Assembly (NCBI GenBank): GCA_023548195.1
Contig: JAJHZJ010000014.1
Location: 17,371,718 to 17,435,717 of the forward strand
Reading direction: 5' to 3'
From: Bettongia penicillata ogilbyi
Taxonomy: Eukaryota > Chordata > Mammalia > Diprotodontia > Potoroidae
Length of the DNA: 64,000 nt
Below are positions 10,621-21,110 of the stretch, piece by piece (position 1 is the first letter of the stretch; each line of letters starts with the position of its first letter). A model generated the notes under the pieces. That model was not told the DNA's origin and did no database searches. It worked only from the letters and a program-made list of their open reading frames with translations. Position numbers and translations under genes: made by a program.

Positions 10621-11090
10621 ATTGATTTTTGTAATGGTGGCAGTGGTGAAGAGACTGGTCTATGGAGTTGACTAGCATGTGAGGGAGTGAGAGTTGAAAC
10701 CAATCAATCCATTTTAGCTTTGGTACTTCAATTAGGTTAGACCATATTTCAATCCTTCAGTCAATTAATTAAAGACTTTAGAGTATGAAAAGTCTTAGAA
10801 AATTATTAGATGAAATGAAATCATGCCAGACAGGAAGACTGGGAATAGACTGGGAAACTTGCTCGTTACTCTATGGATTATCTACAAATTATAATGTAAG
10901 TTCAAAAGGGAGAAGAATTTCAGAAACTGAATCGCACTAATTCTTACACACCTCTGAGGAGCAAAGATAGGACTGAGTTGTGTTAAAGAAGGTACTGAGA
11001 AGAGTCACTACAGGCAATGCAGAGCAGAAGATCCAGGCTGGGTAAGTCTCAAGAAAAGATGAACTATCACTACAGCTTTCTCTTCTGGTT
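10621..11090. other. No recognisable feature
   Basis: No repeat family or coding stretch recognised. Confidence 0.45.
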
Positions 11091-11094
11091 CCTC

Positions 11095-12066
11095 TTCCCA
11101 ATTACATACAAAAACAATTTTTAATATACACTTTTTAAAATTTTGAGTTTCAATTTGTCTCCTTTGCTTCACAAATTCCTCATTGAGAAGGTAAGCAACT
11201 TGATATATTTTATACATGTGCAGTTGTACAAAATCTATTTCCACCTTAGTAACGTTGTGAAAGAAAACATAGACCAAAAAGAACACCACAAGAAAATAAC
11301 GAAAGTTTTAAAAAGTATGATTTGATCTGTATTCGGTCTCCATCAGGTCTTTCTCTGGAGATAGATAGCATTTTTCATCATAGATCCTTTGGAATTGTCT
11401 TAAATCATTGTATTGCTGAGAATATTGAATTCATTCACAGTTGATCATTGTATAATATTGCTATTACTGTGAACAATAGTTTCCTGGTTTTGGTCAGTTC
11501 ACTTTGAATCAATTCATGTTAAGTCTTTCCAAGTTTTTCTGAGAGCATCATAATCATCATTTCTTATAATATATTAGTGTTCCATCATAACCATACATCA
11601 CAACTTGTTCAGTCATTTCCCAATTTATAGGCATCCCCTCAATTTTCAATTCTTTGCCACCACAAAAAGAGCTCCTATAAATATTATTTGAACATATAAG
11701 TCCTTTTCCTTTTTGTTTTTTCTTTCTTTGGCACACAGACCCAGTACTGATATTTCTGGGTCAAAGGGTCTGTACAGTTTTATAGCTCTTTGGGCATAAG
11801 CCACATTATTCTCCAGAATGGTTGAATTAGGTCACAACTCCATTGACAATGCATTAGTGACTCAAGTTCCCAAATTCCTTCCAACATTGTCATTTTCCTT
11901 TTCTGTCATATTAGCCAATCTGAAAGTTGTGGAAAAAACAACTTCAAAGTTATTTTTAACTTGCATTTGGAACATTTTTTCATATGACTATAGGTAGCTT
12001 TGATTACTTTGTCTGAAAACTGCCTGTTCATTTCCTTTGACCATCAATTGAGAAATGGCTTTTGCA
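11095..12066 (-). mobile_element. L1 3' end (ORF2 C-terminus and 3' UTR)
   Basis: The antisense marsupial L1 3' UTR begins with a T-rich stretch. Landmarks include 'tgagaaggtaagcaacttga', 'tcattgtattgctgagaat', 'cattcacagttgatcattg' and 'tttcccaatttataggcatcc'. The ORF2 C-terminus follows ('tgccaccacaaaaagagc', 'gggtcaaagggtctg', 'cattttttcatatgacta'). The homology stops abruptly at about 12066, where HAL1 begins. Confidence 0.88.
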
Positions 12067-12178
12067 TGAGATAATTTATCCCATTCTATCTTTCCCTTTC
12101 TCCTTCTCCCAGTACATTCCTCTCTCACCCCTTAACTTTATTTTTTAGATATCATCCCTTTATATTCAACTCACCCTG

Positions 12179-12284
<106 letters not shown>

Positions 12285-12414
12285 CCTCCAACTACCCTAA
12301 TACTGAGAAAGATCTCAAATTACAAATACCATCTTTCCTTGTAGGAATGTAAACAGTTCAACAATAATAAGTCCCTTATGATTTCTCTTTCCTGTTTACC
12401 TTTCCATGCTTCTC

Positions 12415-13640
12415 TTGAATCTTATATTTGAAAGTCAAATTTTCTATTCAGCTCTGGTCTTTTCATTAAGAATGATTGAAAGTCCTCTATCTCATTGAAT
12501 TTCCATTTTTTTCCCTAAATGATTATACTCAGTTTTGCTGGGTAGGAGATTCTTGATTCCAAGTCCTCTGATCCCTTAAAGTAGAAGCTGTTAAATCTTG
12601 TGTTGTCTTGGTTGTGTTTCCACAATACTTGAATTGTTTCTTTTTGTATGCTTGAAATATTTTCTCCTTGACCTAGGAACTTTGTAATTTTACTATAATA
12701 TTCCTAGGAGTTTTCCTTTTGGGATAGCTTTTATGAGGTGATTTGTGGATTCTTTCAATTTTCATTTACCCTCTGGTCCTAGAATATCTAGTTTTCCCTG
12801 ATAATTTCTTGAAAGATAATGTCTAGGCTCTTTTTTGATCATGGCTTTCATGAATGTAGTCTCCTGGATCTATTTTCTAGGTCAGTTATTTTTCCAATGC
12901 GATTTTTCACATTGTCTTCTATTTTTTCATTCTTTTGGTTTTGTTTTATAATTTCTTGATTTCTCATAGAGTCAGTTTCCATTTGCTCCATTCTAATTGT
13001 TAATGAAATATTTTCTTCAATGATCTTTTGGACCTCCTTTTCCATTTGGCTAATTCTGCTTTTTAAGGCACTCTTCTCCTTATTGTCTTTTTGGACTTCT
13101 TTTGCCATTTGGTTTAGTTTATTTTAAGGTGTTATTTTCTTCACTATTTTTGTGAGTCTTTTTTTTTTTTAACAAGCAGCTGGCTCATTTTTAATAATTT
13201 TCTTGCATCACTCTCATTTCTCTTCCCAGTTTTTCCTCTACTTCTCTTACTTGATTTCCGAAATTCTTTTTGAGCTCTTCCATTGCCTGTGACTGATTTG
13301 TACTTTTCTTGAAGGCTTTGCATGTAGGAGTTTTGATTTTGTTGTCTTTTTCCAGTTGTATGTTTTCATCTTCTTTGTCACCAAAGTAATATTCTATAGT
13401 CTGATTTTTTCCCTCTATTTGCTCACTTTCCCAGCCAATTATTGACTATTGGTTTTTGTCCTTAGTCTTTGAAGAGGACCATTCAGTTTTTTAAGGTGTT
13501 ATTTAACTCACTATGTTTTTGTTGTTGTTCCTCTACCAAGTTGTCTTTTTCTGAGTTTGTGTTTTGACCTTCCTTGCCAACACAGCAACTTTCTTTGATT
13601 GGGCTTTTTTTTTTTGTTGCTCATTTTTTGACCCATTTCT
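12415..13640 (-). pseudogene. HAL1/L1 ORF1 remnant, nearly full length
   Basis: The minus-strand reading includes the coiled coil in an open stretch at 12848-13108 (for example SRISQMEKEVQKIIEEN and RMEQMETDSMRNQEIIKQN), then LENRSRR. The RRM and C-terminal domains continue toward 12415 in broken frames. The likely start codon region is near 13625, where the antisense reads 'tgctcatttttt'. Stops and frameshifts make it non-functional. Confidence 0.82.
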
Positions 13641-14439
13641 TGACTTTTAATTCTTTAATTTAATTTAATTTAATGTTAAAGTGAGGTTCTGCTCCTGGGA
13701 TGGAGGGGGCACTATCACAAGATTCAGGGATTTATTGCTGCTGTTCTTGGGGTTCTGTAAGTTTTAAGTTGTTTCAGGGTGGTATTATCTAAGAAGAAGT
13801 GTATTTACTACACTCCTGGCCTATTTTCAGGTCTATGAATGACCACAAGCATTCTTTTATGCCCTGGAACTATGACCAGTGTCCCTACTCCCCTAAGGCT
13901 ACAACCTCTGGGTATACTAATGTTCCTCCTCACCCTGAGACTGTGACCTAGATCTATGACATGGATTCATGTATGAGCAATAAAACAAGGTCTTACACCC
14001 AATACCAGAAAAGAGACTCCTGTATATGTCCTTCGCCATCTGTGGAATAAGAAGCCACTAGAAGGCACCTCTGCCACAGTTAACTCAGTTGTCTCAAAAG
14101 TCTGCTATTGGTTTGTTAGGGCCTGATTTGCACAGCCTGTGCTGGACTGTGATCCACTCTTACCCTAGTGCAAAAATCTTTTTGTACATCTAAGTTATCT
14201 TGGGCTGAAAAATTGTTTCACCACATCCTTTTGGTAGTCCTGCCACTCCAGACTTAGTTTTGATGCATTAGTTAAAGTTGTTTGGAAGGAATTTTGGAAG
14301 AGCTTAGGGGAGTCCCTGCCTTTTCTATCTCAGCTCCCCACCAAAACATACTTAACTACATGGAAAAAAACTAGATTAATAAAAAAAGAAAATTGATAAA
14401 ATCCAGTTCTAAAAATTAGGAAGTCATTAAATAATACAA

Positions 14440-15128
14440 ACTAAAATAGCACAAAATAAGAAATCCTAAAAATTAGAGGAGAAATAAATGTGAAAAGGAA
14501 AAGACTATAGAACTGGTAAAATTAAAATGCATCTTTGAAAAAATTTAGAAAATTAATAAACTTTTAGCTAAATTGGTTAAAAAGAGGAAGAAAAATAAAA
14601 TTTACTAAATCCAAAATTAACAAATGAAATCATAACAACAAAGAAGAAAGAAAAAGAATGAACAGAATATAGTATAAAGTTATATATCCCAAAATGGAGA
14701 CTACAAGGAAAACAAAGACTCACCTTCAAAAAAGATGAAATACCAAAATTAACTGATCTTGAATAATACCATTACAGAAAAGGAAATCAAAGCAGATATA
14801 AAGAGCTACTTGAGCCAAATGGATTTTCAAGCTAATTCTGTCAAACTTTTAAAGAACAATTATTATCTCTCCTACACGAATTATTTTTTAAATTGAGAAA
14901 TAAAGTGCTCTTCCAAACTCATTTTATGAAACAAATAAAGTTCTAATACCTAAACCTGTAAAACAGAGAGCAGAGAAGAAAACTGTAAACCACTATCACT
15001 AATAATATCAGTTCAAAAAATTTGAACAAAAACTTGGCAAAAAGACTAAAGCAATTTTCCAAAAATCATTCCTTATGGTGAATTTGGATTTACACAAGGG
15101 ATGCAAGGGTAGTTCAACATTAGGGAGT
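14440..15128 (+). mobile_element. Decayed L1 ORF2 (RT N-terminal half), 5' part
   Basis: Very AT-rich. Broken translations contain L1 ORF2 landmarks: 'NSFYET' and 'LIPKP' near 14920-14965, and a 'GMQG'-like segment near 15100. It is interrupted at about 15129 by SINE material and resumes at about 15500. Confidence 0.72.
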
Positions 15129-15266
15129 GATAGGATAAACATTTTTAAAGTCCCTGCCATGTGCCAGGCACTTAGTTAAGTACTTTTTGAATATTATCCA
15201 GTTTGATTCTTACAGCTTTGTGACATAGTATCCTTATTTTACAGTTGAGAAAACTAAGACATTTGT
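15129..15266 (-). mobile_element. THER1/MIR-type SINE fragment (antisense)
   Basis: Contains 'gccatgtgccaggcactta', 'tgattcttacagctttgtg' and 'ttttacagttgagaaaact'. It stops where the next SINE tail begins. Confidence 0.78.
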
Positions 15267-15490
15267 TGTTCAGTTATTTCAATTGTGTCTGACTCTTTAT
15301 GACATAATTTGGGGTTTTCTTGGCAAAGACACTGGAGTAGTTTGCCATTTCCTCCTCCAGCTCATTTAATAGATGAGGAACTGAGAAAAACAGGTTTAAA
15401 TGATTTGCCTACGTCACACAGGTAGTATGTGTCTGAGACTGGGCTTCAATTCAGGTCTTCTTGACTCCTGGCTCAGTACTTTATCTACTA
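15267..15490 (-). mobile_element. tRNA-derived marsupial SINE (MAR1/WALLSI-like, antisense)
   Basis: Antisense tail 'ttgttgttcagtt...tgtctgactcttta', then 'ggggttttcttggcaaagac', 'tggagtagtttgccatttcc', a core 'tgatttgcctacgtcacaca' and the head 'tcaggtcttcttgactcc...tttatctacta'. The same family occurs at 24.07, 24.19, 52.27 and 54.23 kb. Confidence 0.85.
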
Positions 15491-15499
15491 TGGCTACTA

Positions 15500-16450
15500 C
15501 TAGCGCTATACAAAATAAACCCACAAAAGTCAATAGAATTTACTAAACAACAAAACCAGAAGGGAAAAACAGAAAAAGAAATTGTAATCAAAGTAACTAT
15601 AAACTGCATAAAATATCTTGGAGTCAATACTCCAAAGACTATTCAGTATCTGTATAGAAACAGTGACAAGATGTTTTTTAGAAACACAGAGAAGAAAATG
15701 GAGGGATATCAGCGTTCATAGTTGGGTCATGCTAAGAATAAAAATGATAGTACTAGATGAATTAATGTATAAATTTAGTGTTATATTAATCAAATCAAAG
15801 GGCTCATAAAAAGAAATATTCTATGAAGATAGAACAATATAATTCTTTTGCAGAAACATAATACACAGAACAAAAGGTAAAGTATGGTAAAAAATTAGGA
15901 ATGAATAAAAAGAGAATAATATTTGAGATATTAAGCCATATTATAAAACAATAATAATTAAAGCTATGCAGTACTGATTAAAAATAGAAAAGCGGATAAA
16001 TGGAACAGAAAGGAGAATTATTTAAATTCAAACCCACTATATACTAAACTAAAAAGCAATTACTTAGAAAATAATTCCTTTTTTTCTTGATAAAAATTGT
16101 TGGAAAAACTGAAAAGAAGCTTTTAAAAAATGACATTTAAGCTAATGTTTTATACCACACACCACAGCAAATGACTTGAATATTAAAGTTCATACATTAA
16201 TCATATGTTTGACATATCTTAAAAGCAAATTTAAAAGAAGATCAGTTACCTCTCACCATAAATGGAGTGTGATTTATTAACTAAACAAAAGCTAGATGTG
16301 ATTATAAATGACAAAATAAAAAGCTAAATGAAAATTTACAAAGCCTTTGCATAAACAAAATTAATGCAAGTGGGATAAGAATAGCAGTTGTCAAAAGATA
16401 AAAAAAATCTTTTTATGAAATAATTGCAATAATATATCTGATGTTCAAGA
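15500..16450 (+). mobile_element. Decayed L1 ORF2, 3' part
   Basis: Resumes the L1 broken at 15129. An open stretch near 15590-15720 reads IKYLGVNTPKTIQYLYRNSD, matching the conserved post-RT YLG segment of L1 ORF2. Later broken frames match the LDKNCWKN and CKWDKN regions. The L1 3' end at 18.70-19.24 kb may belong to the same copy, split by the L2/LTR block. Confidence 0.75.
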
Positions 16451-16584
16451 GACACATGCACACACACATACAGACACATATGTTATATATGTATATTTTA
16501 TAATATATTATAGTGCACAATAATGTATAGTTAGTGGAGTTGTGAATAGGTCAGGAAAGTAAATTGGATCCAGGTAAGGAGAAA

Positions 16585-17285
16585 CATCTTACCAATAAAC
16601 ATTTATTAAGTGCCTATTATATGTCCAGCACTGTGCTAAGTACTGGGGATACAAAGAAAGGCAAAAAATTCAAGGAGCTCATAGTCTTAATGGGGGAGAA
16701 AATATGCAAATAACTGTTTATGAACTATATATATGTATATATACACATATATATACACACAAATATGTATATATATGTGCATATGTGTGTATATATAAAT
16801 AATGTGTGTATTTATATATTAATAGAGTACGCATGTGTATGTACATATTAATAGGGACAAGGCATTAGAACTAAAGGGGGTTGGAATTGGGAAAACCTTT
16901 TTGTAGAAGGTATGATTTTATTTGAGACTTGTAGGATGCCAAGGAAGCCAGGACAGGGAGTTGAGGAGGGAAATTATTCTAGGCATGAGAGACAGTCAGT
17001 GAAAACGTCAAGAGTTGAGAAACATGGAATGTCTTGTTTGAGGAACATCTAGGAGGCTAATGTCACTGCATTAAAGAGTACACAAGGTAAGGTGTAAGAA
17101 GACTGGAAACGTTGGGAGAGGGGAGTTATGAATGGGTTGGAATGCCAGAGAATTTTATATTTGAACCTGGAGGGGAAAGGGATCCATTGGATTTTATTGA
17201 ATAGGTGGGTGACATGGTCACGTCTGCTTTTTAGGAAGATTACTTTGACAGCTGACTGAAAGATGGAGTGAAATGTGGAAAGACA
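16585..17285 (-). mobile_element. L2 LINE, 3' UTR and ORF2 C-terminus (antisense)
   Basis: Starts with 'aaacatttattaagtgccta' and 'tgtgctaagtactggggata', the antisense L2 3' end. The minus-strand reading in 17049-17324 includes AVKVIFLKSRRDHVTHLFNK, equivalent to the conserved C-terminal L2 motif (ARVILLKRKSDHVTPLL in the family). It contains a TA/CA-rich repeat at about 16722-16815. Homology resumes at about 17756 after an LTR-like insert. Confidence 0.85.
16722..16815. repeat. TA/CA-rich microsatellite
   Basis: TATATGTATA and TACACACA repeats within the L2 3' region. Confidence 0.8.
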
Positions 17286-17755
17286 TGTAATGGTAACGTA
17301 AATGGGAAAATCTGTCCCATTCATTAACGATCCATGTGACCTGTTTAGATCACACGGAAGCCTAAGTCACATGAGATGGGAGGAGCTTGCTGAACAGGTA
17401 GAACAGGAAGCATGGGAGCTGGGAGGAAGCTGGTCGGTCTAATCAGAGCTGGAAGGACACAGGCAGGCAGGCAGTCACAGCTTACTGAGTGTTTGTTTGT
17501 GGGAAGGTCCCAGCAGGGCTGGGAGGCTTTGCCCTTTGTAGTGGTAACCTGTATTGACTTCTTGGTTGCTATGATGGATTTTGCTTTCTGGTTCTGGAAT
17601 TTGGCTTTCTGATGTCTAAACAAATGTTTTTCTCCTGCCTTCTATATGGAAAGTCTGTTATACTTTGTGATTGAGAACTACGGCAGCATATTCATAGTCA
17701 CCACCAGTGCTGTGAATGTTGCCTTGGCGATATAGGTTGTTGAAGGGCAATCAAC
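17286..17755 (+). mobile_element. Probable solo LTR interrupting L2
   Basis: About 470 bp with no L2 similarity sit between two collinear L2 pieces. It has retroviral LTR character: 'gatcacacggaagcctaagtc' near the start, a GC-rich middle, 'ctaaacaaatgtttttctcc' resembling a polyadenylation region, and 'tatatggaaagtctgtta' downstream. The exact ends and TSD could not be fixed, so the family is unassigned. Confidence 0.55.
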
Positions 17756-17930
17756 CAGCAGACTATTTTAATAGTTCAGGTATAAGATGATGAGATCCTG
17801 TAGTAGCAGAGAGGAGAGAGCATACTAGAGAGCTGTTAGGCGGGTGATATTGCAGGACATGGCAATCAATTGTATGTGGGGAGGTCATTGTGCTGGTGGT
17901 GATGAGAAGGACTGTGGAATTAATTATCTT
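17756..17930 (-). mobile_element. L2 LINE, continuation
   Basis: 'agactattttaatagttcaggtataagatgatgag' matches the family's 'ggctattgcaatagtccagg...gatgatgag' stretch, collinear with 16585-17285. Confidence 0.78.
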
Positions 17931-18699
17931 TGACTCAAAAATTCCTCAACTAAATATGGAAGGATTATCTTCCACTTAGGTTATATAATAGGTTACTAAT
18001 GCCAAAATAAACCTATCACAATGCAGAAATTATAGACTTAAAAACTAGATTTTATTATGCTTAAGCACAAGTTCAGGAGGTAGAAAAGTAACTCCGAACC
18101 AAGATTACTTTCGATAAAACGTTTACAGAGAAAATTACAACAGAGAATCAGAGAAATACACACATATATATTTATTTGCATATGATAATCTTTTTGACTT
18201 CTTAGGCTAAAGGTCACACAGGCCTTGTCAAACAAATTCGTTATTACAGGCTTCCATCAATTAAGGTTGAACAGATTAAGTGAGAACAAATTAGTAAACA
18301 AGATTACATTACAGATTTAAATATTCAATTTGCAAAGTCCTTCACTTACAAGTCTATAAGGCCACATTTTAAAAGTCACAATGGGCCAGTTGAGGGGAAG
18401 GCATTTACATGTCACAAAAATAGCCAAAATTGGGCATTGGGGAAATTTTTCTTCTTCTTTTTCCTTTTTCTCTTTTGGTTTCTCCCTTTAGGAATATATA
18501 AAGTCTTCCCTTAATATTATCATTCCATGAGTCAGGTTTTAGCCAGGTGAGGTTAATATTAATAAGAAATAGGTTTCAGTTATCCAAATGTTCCAGGAGG
18601 ATTGACATAATAGAATTGAATAAAATGAAATAAAAAATTCTCATAATACTAATTATGTGTTCCAAGAAGATCAATGATTAAACTAAAGTCCTCACATAT
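17931..18699. other. No recognisable feature
   Basis: AT-rich; no family recognised. Confidence 0.45.
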
Positions 18700-19240
18700 A
18701 CCAAAATATTTGTAGTAGAACTTTTAGTAGCAACAATAAACGGGAAATCATGTTGATGTCCATCTGTTAGGGAATTACTGAAAAACTGTGGTACATAAAT
18801 ATATTAGAATATTGTTGTGCTGTAAGAAATTATGAAAATGAAGAATATGCATAGGAAGACATGAATTGATGCAAATTGAAATAAAGAGAATTAAGAAAAC
18901 TGTATACACAGTGAACACAATAGTATAAAAGGAAAGAATAACAAAAATTGAAACTAAGTGCTCTGAAATGATAGTGACTAAGCTTGACACAAAACAAGAG
19001 ATATGCAAAGGTATCTCTATCCCTTTTTTGAAGAGGCGGGGAATGTGGGTGTGGAACAACCAAATAGTTGTTTTTTTTAATGAGGTTGGATAGTTTTTCT
19101 AAACTTTTTTAAAATCCTTTTTTATTCTTTGTTGTAAGAAATCTCTTTATATGGAGGGAAGGAATCAGGAATATTTTGAAAATATAGATGATACAAAACA
19201 GAAAGGATGTCAATTAAATTTTATTTAAAATGTACTTTGG
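18700..19240 (+). mobile_element. L1 3' end (sense)
   Basis: Sense equivalent of the marsupial L1 tail: 'ggtacataaatatattagaa', 'ttgttgtgctgtaagaaatt', 'gaattgatgcaaattgaaa' and 'ctgtatacacagtgaacaca', the last two being the family's 'gaactgatgcagagcgaagtgagcagaacc' region. Decayed, with a long AT-rich tail. Confidence 0.75.
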
Positions 19241-19715
19241 TTATGAGTTTCTATCAGCACATTTAAATTCCTCAAAAACCTTCAGATATGAGCTTCTGAG
19301 AAAAATAAGAATTAAGTGAATCTTAAAGAGATAAAGACTTTCTTTTTGTCTTGGAGAAGATCTTGGGAGAGGCAAAATGCGCACGGAGACACAGGGATGA
19401 TTTGAGACTTTCTACTTGTCTTTTCAGTGAAAGAGAGATAAAATAAAAGACTAGGAGAAGGGCCTAGAAACAGAGAGGGGCCTGCCTGTAGCCACCAGAA
19501 TTCCCTCATATGTGGAGCTAAGTGACCATTGCTGAACTGACGAGACAACTAATGAATGAAGACGGTAGGATTTTTGCTTGCATAAATCCAAGACTGAGAA
19601 TTACCAGCTTTCTAGTTGATAGCCATGGACATCTTGAACTCATGGTGTAGTTTACTGGTCCATTTTTTGTTTTTTCTTCATAGCTTGGCAATCTACATAT
19701 ATTCATTTCTTTCAA
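19241..19715. other. No recognisable feature
   Basis: No family recognised. Confidence 0.4.
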
Positions 19716-19808
19716 TTCAGCCCTCACTCAAAAAACAAAGTCAAGTGCAAGTCATGTCATTATTTCTCTGATGGCATGGTCTTCTTTGGTAATGAAGGAC
19801 AAACACAT
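19716..19808 (+). mobile_element. 3' fragment of RTE-tailed SINE
   Basis: 'ccctcactcaaaaaacaaag' and 'catgtcattatttctctgat' through 'aatgaaggacaaacaca' match the last 90 bp of the SINE at 3649-3961. 5'-truncated. It adjoins the gypsy relic. Confidence 0.88.
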
Positions 19809-21110
19809 CATTACTAAAGATGGGCTGCTGGACTCTGTGATGATTTCACTGAGCAGCAGTTCCTTTAGATTATTTATGAAATCTTCCATCATAGGTAAAG
19901 GAATCTGTCTTCCTGAAATGGTTGAAAGTCGGTGACTTTGATTTTGTGAATAGTTCTTCAGGCACATCCCATATTTTACTTATGGAGAAAGAAAATTTGT
20001 GTCATCTTGCTGAGATGCTGTTTCTACTTACTCTTATATTCCTCCATCGCTGGGGAATCACCAAAGAAATTTCTCAGAATCTCCTTCTGAGTCTGAAGAG
20101 TCAATGCGCTGTCATAGTCAATGTTGCTACTTGTCTTTCTTCTCCCCTTGGATAGTCCAAGTATGGATGTATTGGTTTCTATTTTGTTGCTTGCATTATC
20201 CTGCTAGTATTTTGAAAAGGTGCAAATTGCTTCTAATCAGCACTGACACTCAAGTGATGGTTGGTAGATCTGGACATATCAGGGCATAGCTTCTCCTTAC
20301 CTTCTTGCTGACACCAACAATTTCCATATAAAATTTCAAACTCACTCAGGTGATAAAGCAATCTTTATCATTTGGTCCTCCAGGTACACATCCTTTCATA
20401 GTCCAGTGTTTTTCTTAAATGTCTTGCACAGAATTACTGAATTATTATGGTCATTTGAAATCCTCTATGTGGGATGGTAGAAAATTCCACTGTACAGTAC
20501 ATTCCATCTTTACCCTTTACTATTCCTTCTGAGTTCCTAAGGGTCCAACAAGAATAGATTCATAAGGAGATCATTTTCACCATTCCTTGAGCCTGGGGTG
20601 ATGTCTTTTACTAACCTCATTTCCTTAGTGTTTGGAATTTAGTCTCTCCCAAACCAGCTTCAGATATTTCTCTAGAATTTGGGAATTTAATCATGTGTAT
20701 TTCCAGGCTAGTTCTTGCATTATTGGTCTGTTTGTGTCGCTTTGCTTTATAACAGTGTTTGGAATTGGAGGCAGCAGGAAACTCATAAGACTTTCTTAGA
20801 TGGCTTCCACCTGTATCTGGACAGCATCACCATTTTCCTGATTCCTACCTTCATTTGGCCCTAGTGTGATTTTCCTTCACTTCTTTCCTTACTAAAGAAC
20901 GTTAGTCTCTTTTAATTTGCCCCCAGCAGATGCCTCTTAAGAGGAAAACTTTTGATTTCAGATCCACCCCAGCTCCCACTCCAAGGTAGTGGTAATGGGA
21001 GGTCTTGGTTATTGATCCAGGGAATATTGAGAGGGTGGCAGGCAGTACAAAAAGAGTCTTGGTTAACCCTAGCACCAGAATAGGTTGCATGCAAGTGGGT
21101 AATGACTGCT
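19809..21110 (-). mobile_element. Ty3/gypsy retrotransposon relic B (protease to RT start)
   Basis: The minus-strand translation, read through many stops and frameshifts, follows the order of a Ty3/gypsy pol gene. A protease-like region spans about 20300-20850, with an LIRSN segment near 20240 corresponding to the family's LIGTN motif. A variable linker follows, then the start of RT (about 19810-19960), where MEDFINNLKELLLSEIITES matches the conserved 'LxxLLxxGxIxxSxSPW' entry to RT. A possible CxxC zinc-knuckle trace lies near 21040 but is uncertain. Nucleotide blocks are shared with relic A. No LTRs were recognised. Confidence 0.68.
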
